DNA from: Betaproteobacteria bacterium
GTDB taxonomy: Bacteria > Pseudomonadota > Gammaproteobacteria > Burkholderiales > SG8-41
Assembly: GCA_003820645.1 (NCBI GenBank)
Contig: RPOR01000011.1
Location: 1 to 52,207, forward strand
Reading direction: 5' to 3'
Length of the DNA: 52,207 nucleotides
Shown: piece by piece, positions 35,309 through 43,530 of the stretch
How the letters are laid out: the number at the start of each line of letters is the position of its first letter
How positions within the stretch are numbered: position 1 is the first letter of the stretch
The notes under the pieces: model-generated
The model's database searches: none
The model's input: the letters and a program-made list of their open reading frames with translations, nothing else
What the model was told of the DNA's origin: nothing
Position numbers and translations under genes: made by a program

Positions 35309-36271
35309 ATGAAAGCATCGATTGCTGCCGTCATTGGCAGTGTGTTCGCCTTTGCGGTGCAGGCCGCGGAATATCCGACCAAGCCGATCCGCGTGCTGGT
35401 GCCGTTTGCGCCGGGCGGCGTGGTCGATACCTCGGCCCGCATCCTCACCAACAAGATTTCAGAAATGAAGGGCTGGCAGTTCGTGGTCGACAATCGTCCG
35501 GGCGCCAACGGTTTCATCGCGGTCGGCACCACGGCACGCGCGAATGCCGACGGTTACACGCTGCTCGCCGCGCACACCGGCGAGTTTTCGGTGAACCCGA
35601 TGCTGTTCAAGAACGTGCCCTACGACTTCGAGCGGGATTTCACCTCCATCGTCATGGTCAGCGATGCGCCGATGCTGGTGGTGGTGAACGCCAGTTCGCC
35701 GTTCAACAACCTGAAGGACCTGATTGCCGGCGCCAAGGCCAAGCCGGGCCAGCTGACTTTTGGTTCGCCGGGCACCGGCTCGGTGAACCACATGGCCACC
35801 GAATGGCTGATCAATGCGGCCGGCGCCAAGGCATTGCATGTGCCCTACAAGGGCGGTGCCCCGGCAGTGTCCGCCGTGGCCGGTAATGAAGTGGTGTTTA
35901 CCGTGGCCGGCCTGCCGGGTGTGCTGCCGCACCTGCAGGCGAAACGCGTCAAGGTGCTGGGTGTGACCACGGCGAAACGTTCGCCGCAGGTGCCCGACTA
36001 CATGTCGGCGCAGGAAGCCGGCATCCCCGGCGTCGATGCCTCGATCTGGGTCGGCCTGTTCGCGCCCAAAGGCACGCCGAAGGATGTCGTCGCCAAACTC
36101 TACCAGGCCTCGGTTGAAGTGCTGAAGTTGCCGGACGTGAAACAGCGTTACGCTTCGGTCGGCGGCGCGGAGACCACGACCATGGGTGGCGCTGAATTCA
36201 ACAAGCGGATCAGTGCCGAGCTGGAGCGCTATCGCAAGGTCGCGGCGCAGGTGGGGATACCGCAGCAGTAA
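35309..36271 (+). CDS. Bug/TctC-family periplasmic solute receptor, UbiD operon
   Basis: Periplasmic binding protein, 320 aa, with a short signal peptide (SIAAVIGSVFAFAVQAA), then YPTKPIRVLVPFAPGGVVDT, LTFGSPGTGSVNHMATEWL and HVPYKGGAPAV. It lies 34 nt after the UbiD gene in the same direction and is probably the uptake receptor for the same substrate. The gap is nearly pure A/T and lacks a Shine-Dalgarno sequence. A strong hairpin follows the gene. Ligand unknown. Confidence 0.92.
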   Translation: MKASIAAVIGSVFAFAVQAAEYPTKPIRVLVPFAPGGVVDTSARILTNKISEMKGWQFVVDNRPGANGFIAVGTTARANADGYTLLAAHTGEFSVNPMLFKNVPYDFERDFTSIVMVSDAPMLVVVNASSPFNNLKDLIAGAKAKPGQLTFGSPGTGSVNHMATEWLINAAGAKALHVPYKGGAPAVSAVAGNEVVFTVAGLPGVLPHLQAKRVKVLGVTTAKRSPQVPDYMSAQEAGIPGVDASIWVGLFAPKGTPKDVVAKLYQASVEVLKLPDVKQRYASVGGAETTTMGGAEFNKRISAELERYRKVAAQVGIPQQ

Positions 36272-36294
36272 TTGCTGCGCCAGTCGATCGTTCG

Positions 36295-36320
36295 CACGGG
36301 CCGGGTTTTCCCGGCCCGTG
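36295..36320. terminator. Hairpin between convergent Bug receptor genes
   Basis: CACGGGCCGGG and CCCGGCCCGTG form a perfect 11-bp stem with a TTTT loop in the gap between two convergent genes. The T tract after it is short (CTGTTT), so it may act as a bidirectional terminator or a stability hairpin. Confidence 0.6.
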
Positions 36321-36391
36321 CTGTTTCCGGCGCCGTACTTGCGTTCCGGACGGCATCTGCCACCACGGCAGGCTGCCATCCGGTGTTGCCG

Positions 36392-37381
36392 CTACTGCTT
36401 CGGTATCCTGGCGTCACGGGCGACTTTCTCCCAGCGCGCGATGTCCCGCTGGATCTGCGCCGCAAATTCCTCCGGCGTATTGCCGATGACTGCAGCGCCT
36501 TCGCTGGCGAGCCGCTGTCTGACGTCGGGCAGCGCGAGGATGCGCACGGTCTCCGCATGCAGTCTCGTCACCACATCTCGTGGCGTCCCTGCCGGCGCGA
36601 GGATGCCGTACCAGGACCCGGCCTCGAAATTGGTCAATCCGGCCTCGGCGAACGTCGGCATGTCGGGCAGCGTCGGCGCGCGTTTCGCTGCGGCCAATGC
36701 CAGTGCGTGCAGCCTGCCGGATTTGACGTGCGGCAGCACCGCCGGCAGGGAATTGAACATCAGTGCCACGTGGCCGCCGATGAGGTCGTTCAGCGCCGGC
36801 GGCCCGCCCTTGTAGGCGACGTGTACGATGTTGATGCCGGCCATCGTGCGCAGCATCTCGCCGGCGAGATGGGCCGAACTGCCGATGCCGAAGGAGGCGT
36901 AATCGAGCTGGCCAGGGCGTGCCTTGGCCAGCGTGATCAGTTGCCTGAGGCTGCTCGCAGGCACCGACGGATGCACCACCAGCAGGAACGGCGAGTCGGC
37001 GAAATTGCTGACCGGCGCGAAGTCCCTGACCGGATCGTAGGGCAGCTTTGCATACACGGCCGGGTTGGTGGTGTGCGTGCCCGTGGTGCCGAACAGCAGC
37101 GTATAGCCGTCGGCGGGGGACTTGGCGACGAACTGGGTGCCGATGATGCCGGCGGCGCCTGCGCGGTTGTCGATCACCGGGGTCTGTTTCCAGGCATCGC
37201 CGAGCTTTTGCGCATAGGCACGCGCAAAAATGTCGGCGTTGCCGCCGGCCGGGAACGGTACCACGATGCGTATCGGTTTGGCGGGGTAGGGCTGTGCGGC
37301 TGCGATGGTCACAGTACCGAGGCCGACCGCGAGCGGGACGGCGACAAGGCTGCGCAGTACGAGTTTTACGGTTGAGGGCAT
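36392..37381 (-). CDS. Bug/TctC-family periplasmic solute receptor, dioxygenase cluster (distal)
   Basis: Periplasmic binding protein, 329 aa, with a signal peptide ending near IAAAQ, then YPAKPIRIVVPFPAGGNADI, LDYASFGIGSSAHLAGEML and HVAYKGGPPALN. A GGAGACACC ribosome site precedes the ATG. It ends the run TctC - TauD - TauD - TctC on the minus strand, so its ligand may be a substrate of the dioxygenases. It faces the UbiD-linked receptor. Confidence 0.92.
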   Translation of the reverse strand: MPSTVKLVLRSLVAVPLAVGLGTVTIAAAQPYPAKPIRIVVPFPAGGNADIFARAYAQKLGDAWKQTPVIDNRAGAAGIIGTQFVAKSPADGYTLLFGTTGTHTTNPAVYAKLPYDPVRDFAPVSNFADSPFLLVVHPSVPASSLRQLITLAKARPGQLDYASFGIGSSAHLAGEMLRTMAGINIVHVAYKGGPPALNDLIGGHVALMFNSLPAVLPHVKSGRLHALALAAAKRAPTLPDMPTFAEAGLTNFEAGSWYGILAPAGTPRDVVTRLHAETVRILALPDVRQRLASEGAAVIGNTPEEFAAQIQRDIARWEKVARDARIPKQ

Positions 37382-37477
37382 GGTGTCTCCGGTTACGGTT
37401 GCGTTTGTGTCTGTGTCTGCCTGGCCGGTCCTGCCGTACGATCGCGGCCGTGGCGCCGGTGCATCCGCGCTGCGGCT

Positions 37478-38515
37478 TCAGGCGGCCGCGGCGGTCTTCA
37501 TCGGGATGCCGCCGTCGCGCACCCAGCGATAGCGGCCGGCCAGTGCATCCGCCAGCGGCCTGCGCCGCGCGTCGGGCACGGCGATCCACATCCGCAACAG
37601 ATGGCGCTGGCGCCCGGGTTCGGGGTAATCCTCGTAGGCTTCGCGCGCGTGCATCATCGTGTGATTGTTGATCAACTGGATGTCGCCTTCCTGGAAATCC
37701 ATGGTCAGCATCAGTTCGGGCCGGTTGGCGATTTCCTGCACTGCTTCGAGGGCCGCGCGCTGCACGGCGGTGGGCCGGTACTGCTCGCCGAAGCGGGCCG
37801 CGGATTCGTAATAGACCAGGCTGCAGATGCGCGCAGTGACCTTCCCCTGGCAGGCGCTGAACATCGGCAGCGTGAACCAGGGTTGTTCGCCCGCCGGTTC
37901 CTCGCCGCGCCAGTCGAGGTGGAACAGGCCGTACAAGGCTTCCAGCAGATCGGGGTGTTCCGCGCGCAGCACGTTATGGATGGTCAGCGCGCTGGTGAGC
38001 TTGCTGGCACCGCCGGATTTGGCGGTGCGCATGCAAAACAGGCCGAGCACGTCGATCGGCAGCAGGTCGGTGTGGAAATCCATGCGCTGGTTGGTCTGGT
38101 AGGCACGGGCATTGGGGTCGGCCAGCACGCGGCCCTCGTCGCGCACATGGCCCAGGCGGTGACCGCGGGCATTCTGTGACACCGGAGTGCCGAGGTGTGC
38201 ACCCAGCCCCCAGTAGATCAGTTCGCACTCCCCGTCGCTGTAGCGGTGGCGCGGGATACCGCGGATCAGCTTGAAGCCGCGGCCGTTCTCGAGTTCCTCG
38301 AGTATGCCGTCGAGTGCTGCGGCGAAGCGGGGCAGCGGGAAGGATTCCGCGGCAAACGGGATCTGCGCGCCGCTGCGCCGGACCTGGACCAGGGCCGCGT
38401 CAATCTCGGCTACAGCCGCGGCATCCAGATGATGAATCCACGATGGGTCATGCTGGATGTCCGATCCAGTCCAGGCATCGGGGCTGGTGATCTGCTTGCG
38501 TGGCGTAGGTGTCAT
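37478..38515 (-). CDS. TauD/TfdA-family Fe(II)/2-oxoglutarate dioxygenase, first
   Basis: Non-haem iron oxygenase that uses 2-oxoglutarate to hydroxylate a substrate. The 345-aa protein has the metal facial triad: HxD in RMDFHTDLLP near residue 147 and the distal His in NNHTMMHAREAY near 285, with the 2-oxoglutarate-binding Arg in RHLLRMWIA near 310. It is longer than TauD and resembles the clavaminate synthase-like branch. It lies 46 nt behind the second dioxygenase, on the same strand. Substrate is unknown; the receptors on either side suggest an imported organic acid. Confidence 0.88.
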   Translation of the reverse strand: MTPTPRKQITSPDAWTGSDIQHDPSWIHHLDAAAVAEIDAALVQVRRSGAQIPFAAESFPLPRFAAALDGILEELENGRGFKLIRGIPRHRYSDGECELIYWGLGAHLGTPVSQNARGHRLGHVRDEGRVLADPNARAYQTNQRMDFHTDLLPIDVLGLFCMRTAKSGGASKLTSALTIHNVLRAEHPDLLEALYGLFHLDWRGEEPAGEQPWFTLPMFSACQGKVTARICSLVYYESAARFGEQYRPTAVQRAALEAVQEIANRPELMLTMDFQEGDIQLINNHTMMHAREAYEDYPEPGRQRHLLRMWIAVPDARRRPLADALAGRYRWVRDGGIPMKTAAAA

Positions 38516-38561
38516 CGACTGGGTGCTGCGAATGAGAGGGTTGGCAGGGGTCGGCTGCTGT

Positions 38562-39452
38562 TCAGTGGACGGCCGGCAGTGGCGCCTCCCCCTTGACCTG
38601 GGTGCGGTACAGCGTGCGCCGGTGCGTCGGCGCGTACGGTGTGGCGCGATGCAGCGTGCAGCGGTTGTCCCATACCAGCACGTCGCCAGCCTGCCATTTG
38701 TGCGAGTAGATCCGTTCGGGGCGTGTGGCGAAGGCTTCGAGTCCGTCGATCAGCGCACGACTCTCCTGCTGGGACATGCCCACGATCTGCGACACCACGT
38801 CCTTGGCGACGAACAGCGCCGGGCGGCCGGTCGCCGGATGGATGCGCACCAGCGGGTGCTCAACCGGCGGTACCTTGGCGATCTGTTCCGGCGTCAGCGG
38901 CGGCCGTTCCGGATAGAGGGCGGCGTAGCGGTAATTGCGGTCGTGCACGGCGCGCAGGCCCTGCAGCCGGCGGCGCTGTTCATCCGGCAGCTCGTCAAAA
39001 GCCGCGTACATGTCGGCAAACTGCGTGTCTGCGCCCTGCGGCGGGCATTCGACCGCATACAGCAGCGTGACCAGCGCCGGACGGGGCTTGTAGGAAAGGT
39101 CGGAGTGCCAGTGCATGCCGCCCTTGGTGATGCCGATCGACCTGCCGTCTTTTTTTACATTGGAGAGCACGCGCACCTGCGGCAGGTGCGGGAATACATG
39201 CTCGGTCATGTGATGCACGTCGAGCTCGCCGAAGCAGGCGCTGAACGCTGCAAGTTGCTCCGGCGCCAGGTTCTGGCCGCGAAAGAAAATCACGCCGCGC
39301 CGGTGCAGGACGCCGAGGATCTGCGCGAAGCTCGCCGCGGTCAGCGGGGTCGACAGGTCGACGCCGCGGATTTCGGCGCCCAGCGGTGCCGCCATCGGCA
39401 CTGCCGTGATCACGGATTCGCGGGGACTGTTCGCGGTGACGTTGACGTTCAT
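38562..39452 (-). CDS. TauD/TfdA-family Fe(II)/2-oxoglutarate dioxygenase, second
   Basis: Classic TauD-type enzyme of 296 aa. It has the HxD motif in MHWHSDLSYKPRPA near residue 117-119, the distal His in NRCTLHRATPYAP near 265 and the Arg in RRTLYRTQVKGE near 280, so all metal and co-substrate ligands are intact. The start is ATG 39452, since AGGAG lies 8 nt upstream; the track starts three codons earlier at a GTG. Related enzymes desulfonate taurine, cleave alkyl sulfates or phenoxyacetates. It follows a Bug receptor gene by 43 nt. The substrate cannot be chosen from sequence alone. Confidence 0.9.
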   Translation of the reverse strand: MNVNVTANSPRESVITAVPMAAPLGAEIRGVDLSTPLTAASFAQILGVLHRRGVIFFRGQNLAPEQLAAFSACFGELDVHHMTEHVFPHLPQVRVLSNVKKDGRSIGITKGGMHWHSDLSYKPRPALVTLLYAVECPPQGADTQFADMYAAFDELPDEQRRRLQGLRAVHDRNYRYAALYPERPPLTPEQIAKVPPVEHPLVRIHPATGRPALFVAKDVVSQIVGMSQQESRALIDGLEAFATRPERIYSHKWQAGDVLVWDNRCTLHRATPYAPTHRRTLYRTQVKGEAPLPAVH

Positions 39453-39495
39453 GCGCTGCACTCCTGCCAGTGGGCTTGTGCCGGCTTGTCGATCT

Positions 39496-40473
39496 TCAGT
39501 TCAGTTTGATGCCCGCCGCCTGCGCGGTTTGCCGGTAGTTCGCGACGTTCGTTTTCAGGAACGCCGCGAATTGCGCCGGCGTTTCGGCATAGGCATCCGC
39601 GCCCTGCGCATCCAGTTTTTTCTTGACGCCAGCGGACGCGGTGATGCGCTTCAACTCGGTTTCGATCCGGGCGAGGATCCGTTTCGGTGTAATTTGCGGG
39701 GCGACGATGCCGTAGAACTGCGAGACTTCGTAGCCGGGCAGACCGGCCTCGGCCGTAGTCTGCAGATTTGGCAGATGCGCCGAGCGCTTGGCTGCGGCCA
39801 CCGCCAGAGCGCGGAAGCGGCCGGCCTGCACCTGCGGCTTGGCGGAGATCATGTTGACGATCATCAGCTGCACTTCGTTGCCGAGCAACCCGGTCACCGC
39901 CAGCCCGCCGCCCTTGTACGGCACATGCTGGATGTCGGTGCCCGTCATCTGCGAGAACCGCGCGCCGGCAAAGTGCGTGGTGCCGCCGACGCCGCCGGAC
40001 CCGTAGCGGTACTTGCCGGGATTCGCCTTCAGCAGCGCGATCAGCTGGGTGAGCGTACCGGCCTGGAGCCCGGGGTTGACGACGACCACGTTGTCGAGCG
40101 ATGCCACGCGCATGAGCGGTGCGAAATCCCGAAACAGGTCATACGGCGTTTTGCGCTCGACTGCGGCGAGTATCGTATGGTTGTCGCCGAGCATGCCGAT
40201 GGTGTAGCCGTCGGCGGTGGCCTTGGCGAGCATGTCGGCACCGATGGTGGCGCTGGCACCGGGGCGGTTCTCGATGATGATCGGCTGTTTCAGCGCCTCG
40301 CTGAGCCCTTCGCCGACGATGCGCATGATGGTGTCGTACGATGCGCCGGCGACATAAGGCACGATGACGCGGATCGGACGTTCCGGGTAGGTCTGCGCAT
40401 GCACGCCGGCTGCTGCAAGCCCGGACAATACGCAGGCGGCCGCACCGGCTGCAGTACGCTTCAGGGAATTCAT
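39496..40473 (-). CDS. Bug/TctC-family periplasmic solute receptor, dioxygenase cluster (proximal)
   Basis: Periplasmic binding protein, about 325 aa, with a signal peptide (AAGAAACVLSGLAAAGVHAQ), then YPERPIRVIVPYVAGASYD, YRYGSGGVGGTTHFAGARF and HVPYKGGGLAV. The ribosome site AGAGGAAATC supports MNSLKRT; the track ORF is 39 codons longer. First gene of the TctC - TauD - TauD - TctC run. A possible promoter lies about 65-90 bp upstream. Ligand unknown. Confidence 0.92.
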   Translation of the reverse strand: MNSLKRTAAGAAACVLSGLAAAGVHAQTYPERPIRVIVPYVAGASYDTIMRIVGEGLSEALKQPIIIENRPGASATIGADMLAKATADGYTIGMLGDNHTILAAVERKTPYDLFRDFAPLMRVASLDNVVVVNPGLQAGTLTQLIALLKANPGKYRYGSGGVGGTTHFAGARFSQMTGTDIQHVPYKGGGLAVTGLLGNEVQLMIVNMISAKPQVQAGRFRALAVAAAKRSAHLPNLQTTAEAGLPGYEVSQFYGIVAPQITPKRILARIETELKRITASAGVKKKLDAQGADAYAETPAQFAAFLKTNVANYRQTAQAAGIKLN

Positions 40474-40535
40474 GATTTCCTCTTCCTCCTCCGTCGTATA
40501 GTTTTCGGGAACGATCGGGCAGCGCTGCGGATTGC

Positions 40536-40565
40536 ATTGTCGCCATATCGGTTCGCTGCGGTCAA
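40536..40565 (-). promoter_or_regulatory. Candidate promoter of the dioxygenase cluster
   Basis: On the minus strand TTGACC, an 18-bp spacer and GACAAT (5 of 6 and 4 of 6 to consensus) lie in the 184-bp gap between the permease gene and the proximal receptor. Confidence 0.35.
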
Positions 40566-40657
40566 TCGTTATGGCGCCAATGGCGTCCACTGGTTGGGCG
40601 TTTCCCCGGGGAACGGCGTGCCGATTGCTGTCACCCGCGATTGCGACAGCGCCGGAG

Positions 40658-41536
40658 TTACTTCAACCGCGGATTCAGCACATCCCGCAACTGATCGCCG
40701 ACCAGGTTGATCGCGACGATGGTCAGCAGCAGTGCAATGCCGGGGAAAAAGCTGATCCAGTATTTGCCGGACAGCAGGTGGGTGTAACCGTTGGCGATCA
40801 GCAGGCCCAGCGAGGGCGAGGTGATCGGCATGCCCAGGCCGAGGAAGGACAGTGTGGCTTCGAGCGCGATGGCGTGGGCGACCTGCACGGTGGCGACGAC
40901 GATCAGCGGCGGCAGCACGTTGGGCAGCACGTGGCGGAACAGGATGCGCGCGCCGCTGTAGCCGGCGCAGACCGCCGCATCGACATATTCCCTGCGCAGT
41001 TCGACCAGCGCCGCGCCGCGCACGGTGCGCGCGTAATAGGCCCATTGCACGACGATCAGCGCGATGACGATCTTGTCGACGCCCTGGCCTACCAGTGCGA
41101 GCAGGATCAGCGCGACCAGGATCGACGGGAACGACAATTGCAGGTCGACGATGCGCATGATCAGCGCATCCAGCCAGCCGCCGGCGCGCGCGGCGATCAG
41201 GCCGATGACCAGGCCCAGTCCCAGCGCGACGACCGTGGACAACACGCCGACGCCGAGGCTGATGCGCAGGCCGTAGAGGATCGCCGAGGCCATGTCGCGG
41301 CCCTGGTCGTCGCTGCCCAGCCAGTAGGTGTAGCCGGCGGCGCTTTGGGCGCCCGGCGCGAGTTTGGCGTCGAGGATGTCGAGTTGGGCAAGGTCGTACG
41401 GATTCTGCGGCGTGACCAGCGGCGCGGCGAGGGCGGCCAGCAGCAGCGCGCACAGCATCCAGAACGCGGCCAGCGCAATGCGGTCGCGGGCATAGCCGGC
41501 GACGAACGCACGGGTCGTCGACAGTGCTGCGCTCAT
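40658..41536 (-). CDS. Dpp/Opp-type ABC transporter permease (DppC-like)
   Basis: Inner-membrane subunit of a peptide/nickel-type importer. The 292-aa protein has a long N-terminal helix, then the DppC signature WLGSDDQGRDMASAILYGLRISL near residue 70, the EAA loop region (EYVDAAVCAGYSGARILFRHVLPN) near 185 and VAINLVGDQLRDVLNP at the end. The ATG overlaps the upstream permease stop (ATGA). It is the last transporter gene of the operon; no ATP-binding gene (DppD or DppF type) follows, so ATPases must come from elsewhere. Substrate class is inferred from the deacylase in the operon. Confidence 0.93.
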   Translation of the reverse strand: MSAALSTTRAFVAGYARDRIALAAFWMLCALLLAALAAPLVTPQNPYDLAQLDILDAKLAPGAQSAAGYTYWLGSDDQGRDMASAILYGLRISLGVGVLSTVVALGLGLVIGLIAARAGGWLDALIMRIVDLQLSFPSILVALILLALVGQGVDKIVIALIVVQWAYYARTVRGAALVELRREYVDAAVCAGYSGARILFRHVLPNVLPPLIVVATVQVAHAIALEATLSFLGLGMPITSPSLGLLIANGYTHLLSGKYWISFFPGIALLLTIVAINLVGDQLRDVLNPRLK

Positions 41537-42510
41537 GAGGTGGTGTGACCCGGACGCAGCCGCGGGTCGAGCGCGGTATAGAGCAGATCGACCAGCAGAT
41601 TGATGACGATGAACAGGCTGACGATCACCAGCAGGTAGGCGACGATCACCGGACGGTCGAGCATGTTGATCGAGTCGATCAGCAGCTTGCCCATGCCCGG
41701 CCATGCGAACACGGTTTCGGTGATGATGGCGAAGGCAATCAGCGAACCCAGTTCGAGGCCGGCGACGGTGACGATCGGGATCAGGATGTTGCGCAGCACG
41801 TGCACGCGCACGACGTCGCGCTCGGGCACGCCCTTGGCGCGCGCATAGCGCACGTAGTCCTGCAGCATGGCTTCGCGCGTGCCGGCGCGGGTCAGGCGCA
41901 GCAGCAGTGACAGTTCGAACAGTGCGAGGTTGGTGGCCGGCAGGAGCAGATGGCGCAGGCCGTCCCAGGTCAGGAAACTGACCGGGATGCCGCAGAGGTC
42001 CACGGTCGCGCCACGGCCGGTGCTCGGCAGCCAGCCGAGCTGTACCGAGAACACCAGGATCAGCATCAGCCCGACCCAGAACGTGGGCAGCGAGAAACCG
42101 AGGATGGAGCCCGCCATGATGGTGCGGCCGACCCACGAACCCGGTTTCAGTCCGGCGAGCAGGCCCAGCGGGATGCCCAAGACGATGGCGATGGCCATCG
42201 CCACGAACGCCAGCTCCAGCGTTGCCGGCATGCGTTCGAGGATCAGGTCGATGGCGGGCACGCTGGCGACGAAGGATTTGCCGAGGTCGCCGCCCAGCGC
42301 GCCCTTGAGGAAGATCCAGTATTGCTCCCACAGCGGGCGGTCGAGGCCGAGCTGGGCGATGGTCCGGGCGATCTCCGTCTGGTCGGCCTGCGGGTTGATC
42401 AGGATGTCGACCGGATTGCCGATCGCATAGACGCCGGCGAATACCAGCAGCGACATTGCAACCAGTGCGGCGAGGCTGCCGGCGAGGCGGCGCAGCAGGT
42501 AGTTCAGCAT
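41533..42510 (-). CDS. Dpp/Opp-type ABC transporter permease (DppB-like)
   Basis: First membrane subunit of the importer, 325 aa. It begins with the DppB hallmark MLNYLLRRLAGSLAALVAMSLLVF, has LGLDRPLWEQYWIFLKGALGGDLGKSF near 58-85, the EAA loop (YVRYARAKGVPERDVVRVHVLRN) near 220, and ends DLLYTALDPRLRPG. I use the ATG three codons inside the track's GTG start. It overlaps the DppC-like gene by 4 bp and follows the deacylase by 54 nt. Confidence 0.93.
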   Translation of the reverse strand: MLNYLLRRLAGSLAALVAMSLLVFAGVYAIGNPVDILINPQADQTEIARTIAQLGLDRPLWEQYWIFLKGALGGDLGKSFVASVPAIDLILERMPATLELAFVAMAIAIVLGIPLGLLAGLKPGSWVGRTIMAGSILGFSLPTFWVGLMLILVFSVQLGWLPSTGRGATVDLCGIPVSFLTWDGLRHLLLPATNLALFELSLLLRLTRAGTREAMLQDYVRYARAKGVPERDVVRVHVLRNILIPIVTVAGLELGSLIAFAIITETVFAWPGMGKLLIDSINMLDRPVIVAYLLVIVSLFIVINLLVDLLYTALDPRLRPGHTTS

Positions 42511-42564
42511 GACGGGCACGCGCAGGCGGCGGACTGGTTGCGGGCCGCCGCTTTATGCCGGGTA

Positions 42565-43515
42565 TCAGACAAAGCGGCCGAGGCGCACGGCGGTCTGCCC
42601 GCGATAGAGCCGCTTCGATGGCATCACCAGCACGCAGCGGTCGTACGGCGTGCGGACTTCGCGCTCGCCATCCCATCCCACGAGGGTTCCGGCATGGTCG
42701 ATGACCTCCAGTCCGGTGAACGGGCGCGCAAAGCGGAATGCCTCGGACTCGATGGTGACCGGATGGGTGACTTCCACCACGCTCTGCGTAAGAGGTATAT
42801 CGGCGAAGCGGAACGGCCCCCGTTCGGCGTCGATCATGCCGAAGCGGGCGAGGAAGCGCAGCGTGGTTTCACGGGCGACTGCGGCGGTGCGCCGCGCCCA
42901 ATGTTGTCCGCATTCGACCAGCAGCGCATTTTTGGGGCTGGCGGGATCCCCGAAGGCGGCGTAATCGCGCATGCGTCGGCCTGCGGCATGTCCCGCGTCG
43001 CAGACCGCCAGCGCGGGGTAGCCGATCTCGCGGGCCAGCGCGCGACCTTTGGCGAGCGGTCCGGCGAGCAGCAGCGGTGCTGACGGGTGCTGCATCGAAT
43101 GGATGTCGAGCAGGCAATCAACGGTATCGAGGACGGGCCGGAAGACCCGGGCGCGGCGCAGTTCGACGCTGTCGCGGCGGCTGTCGAGCACCTCGGCGGT
43201 CCACAGCCGGTTGAAGTCTTCGTCGACCCAGCGCGACGCTTCGGGGTCGGCCGGGTCGAATCGCTCGAACGCGGCAACGTTGCAGAACGCGAGGGTCAGC
43301 CGGCCGCGCAACGGGCGGATGCCGGCGCGAAACAGTTCATCGAGGACGATCGCGCCGCAGATTTCGTTGCCGTGCGCCAGTGCGGAGAGCATCACGTGGG
43401 GTCCGGGATTCCCGCTGTCGAGCGTGGTGACGTATTCGACGCCGGAATTGCCCGCGCGATAGGGGGCGATGTCCGGGGGCGTGAGTTCTACGGTGTAGGC
43501 GTTGGGGTCAGTCAT
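42565..43515 (-). CDS. Succinylglutamate desuccinylase / aspartoacylase-family deacylase
   Basis: Zinc-dependent amide hydrolase of the M14-like AstE/AspA family, removing an acyl group from an amino acid. The 316-aa protein has the zinc site ALAHGNEICGA near residue 47 (His and Glu), the RWVDEDFNRLW substrate segment near 97, the third ligand His in LLDIHSMQHP near 138 and the catalytic Glu in LVECGQHW near 201. No signal peptide is seen, so it is cytoplasmic. It sits between the ABC binding protein and the permeases, implying that an N-acyl amino acid, or an amide-linked compound, is imported and cleaved. True AstE and aspartoacylase act on succinyl- and acetyl-groups, so the acyl group is open. 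Confidence 0.87.
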   Translation of the reverse strand: MTDPNAYTVELTPPDIAPYRAGNSGVEYVTTLDSGNPGPHVMLSALAHGNEICGAIVLDELFRAGIRPLRGRLTLAFCNVAAFERFDPADPEASRWVDEDFNRLWTAEVLDSRRDSVELRRARVFRPVLDTVDCLLDIHSMQHPSAPLLLAGPLAKGRALAREIGYPALAVCDAGHAAGRRMRDYAAFGDPASPKNALLVECGQHWARRTAAVARETTLRFLARFGMIDAERGPFRFADIPLTQSVVEVTHPVTIESEAFRFARPFTGLEVIDHAGTLVGWDGEREVRTPYDRCVLVMPSKRLYRGQTAVRLGRFV

Positions 43516-43530
43516 TGGGCGGTGAGCGTG

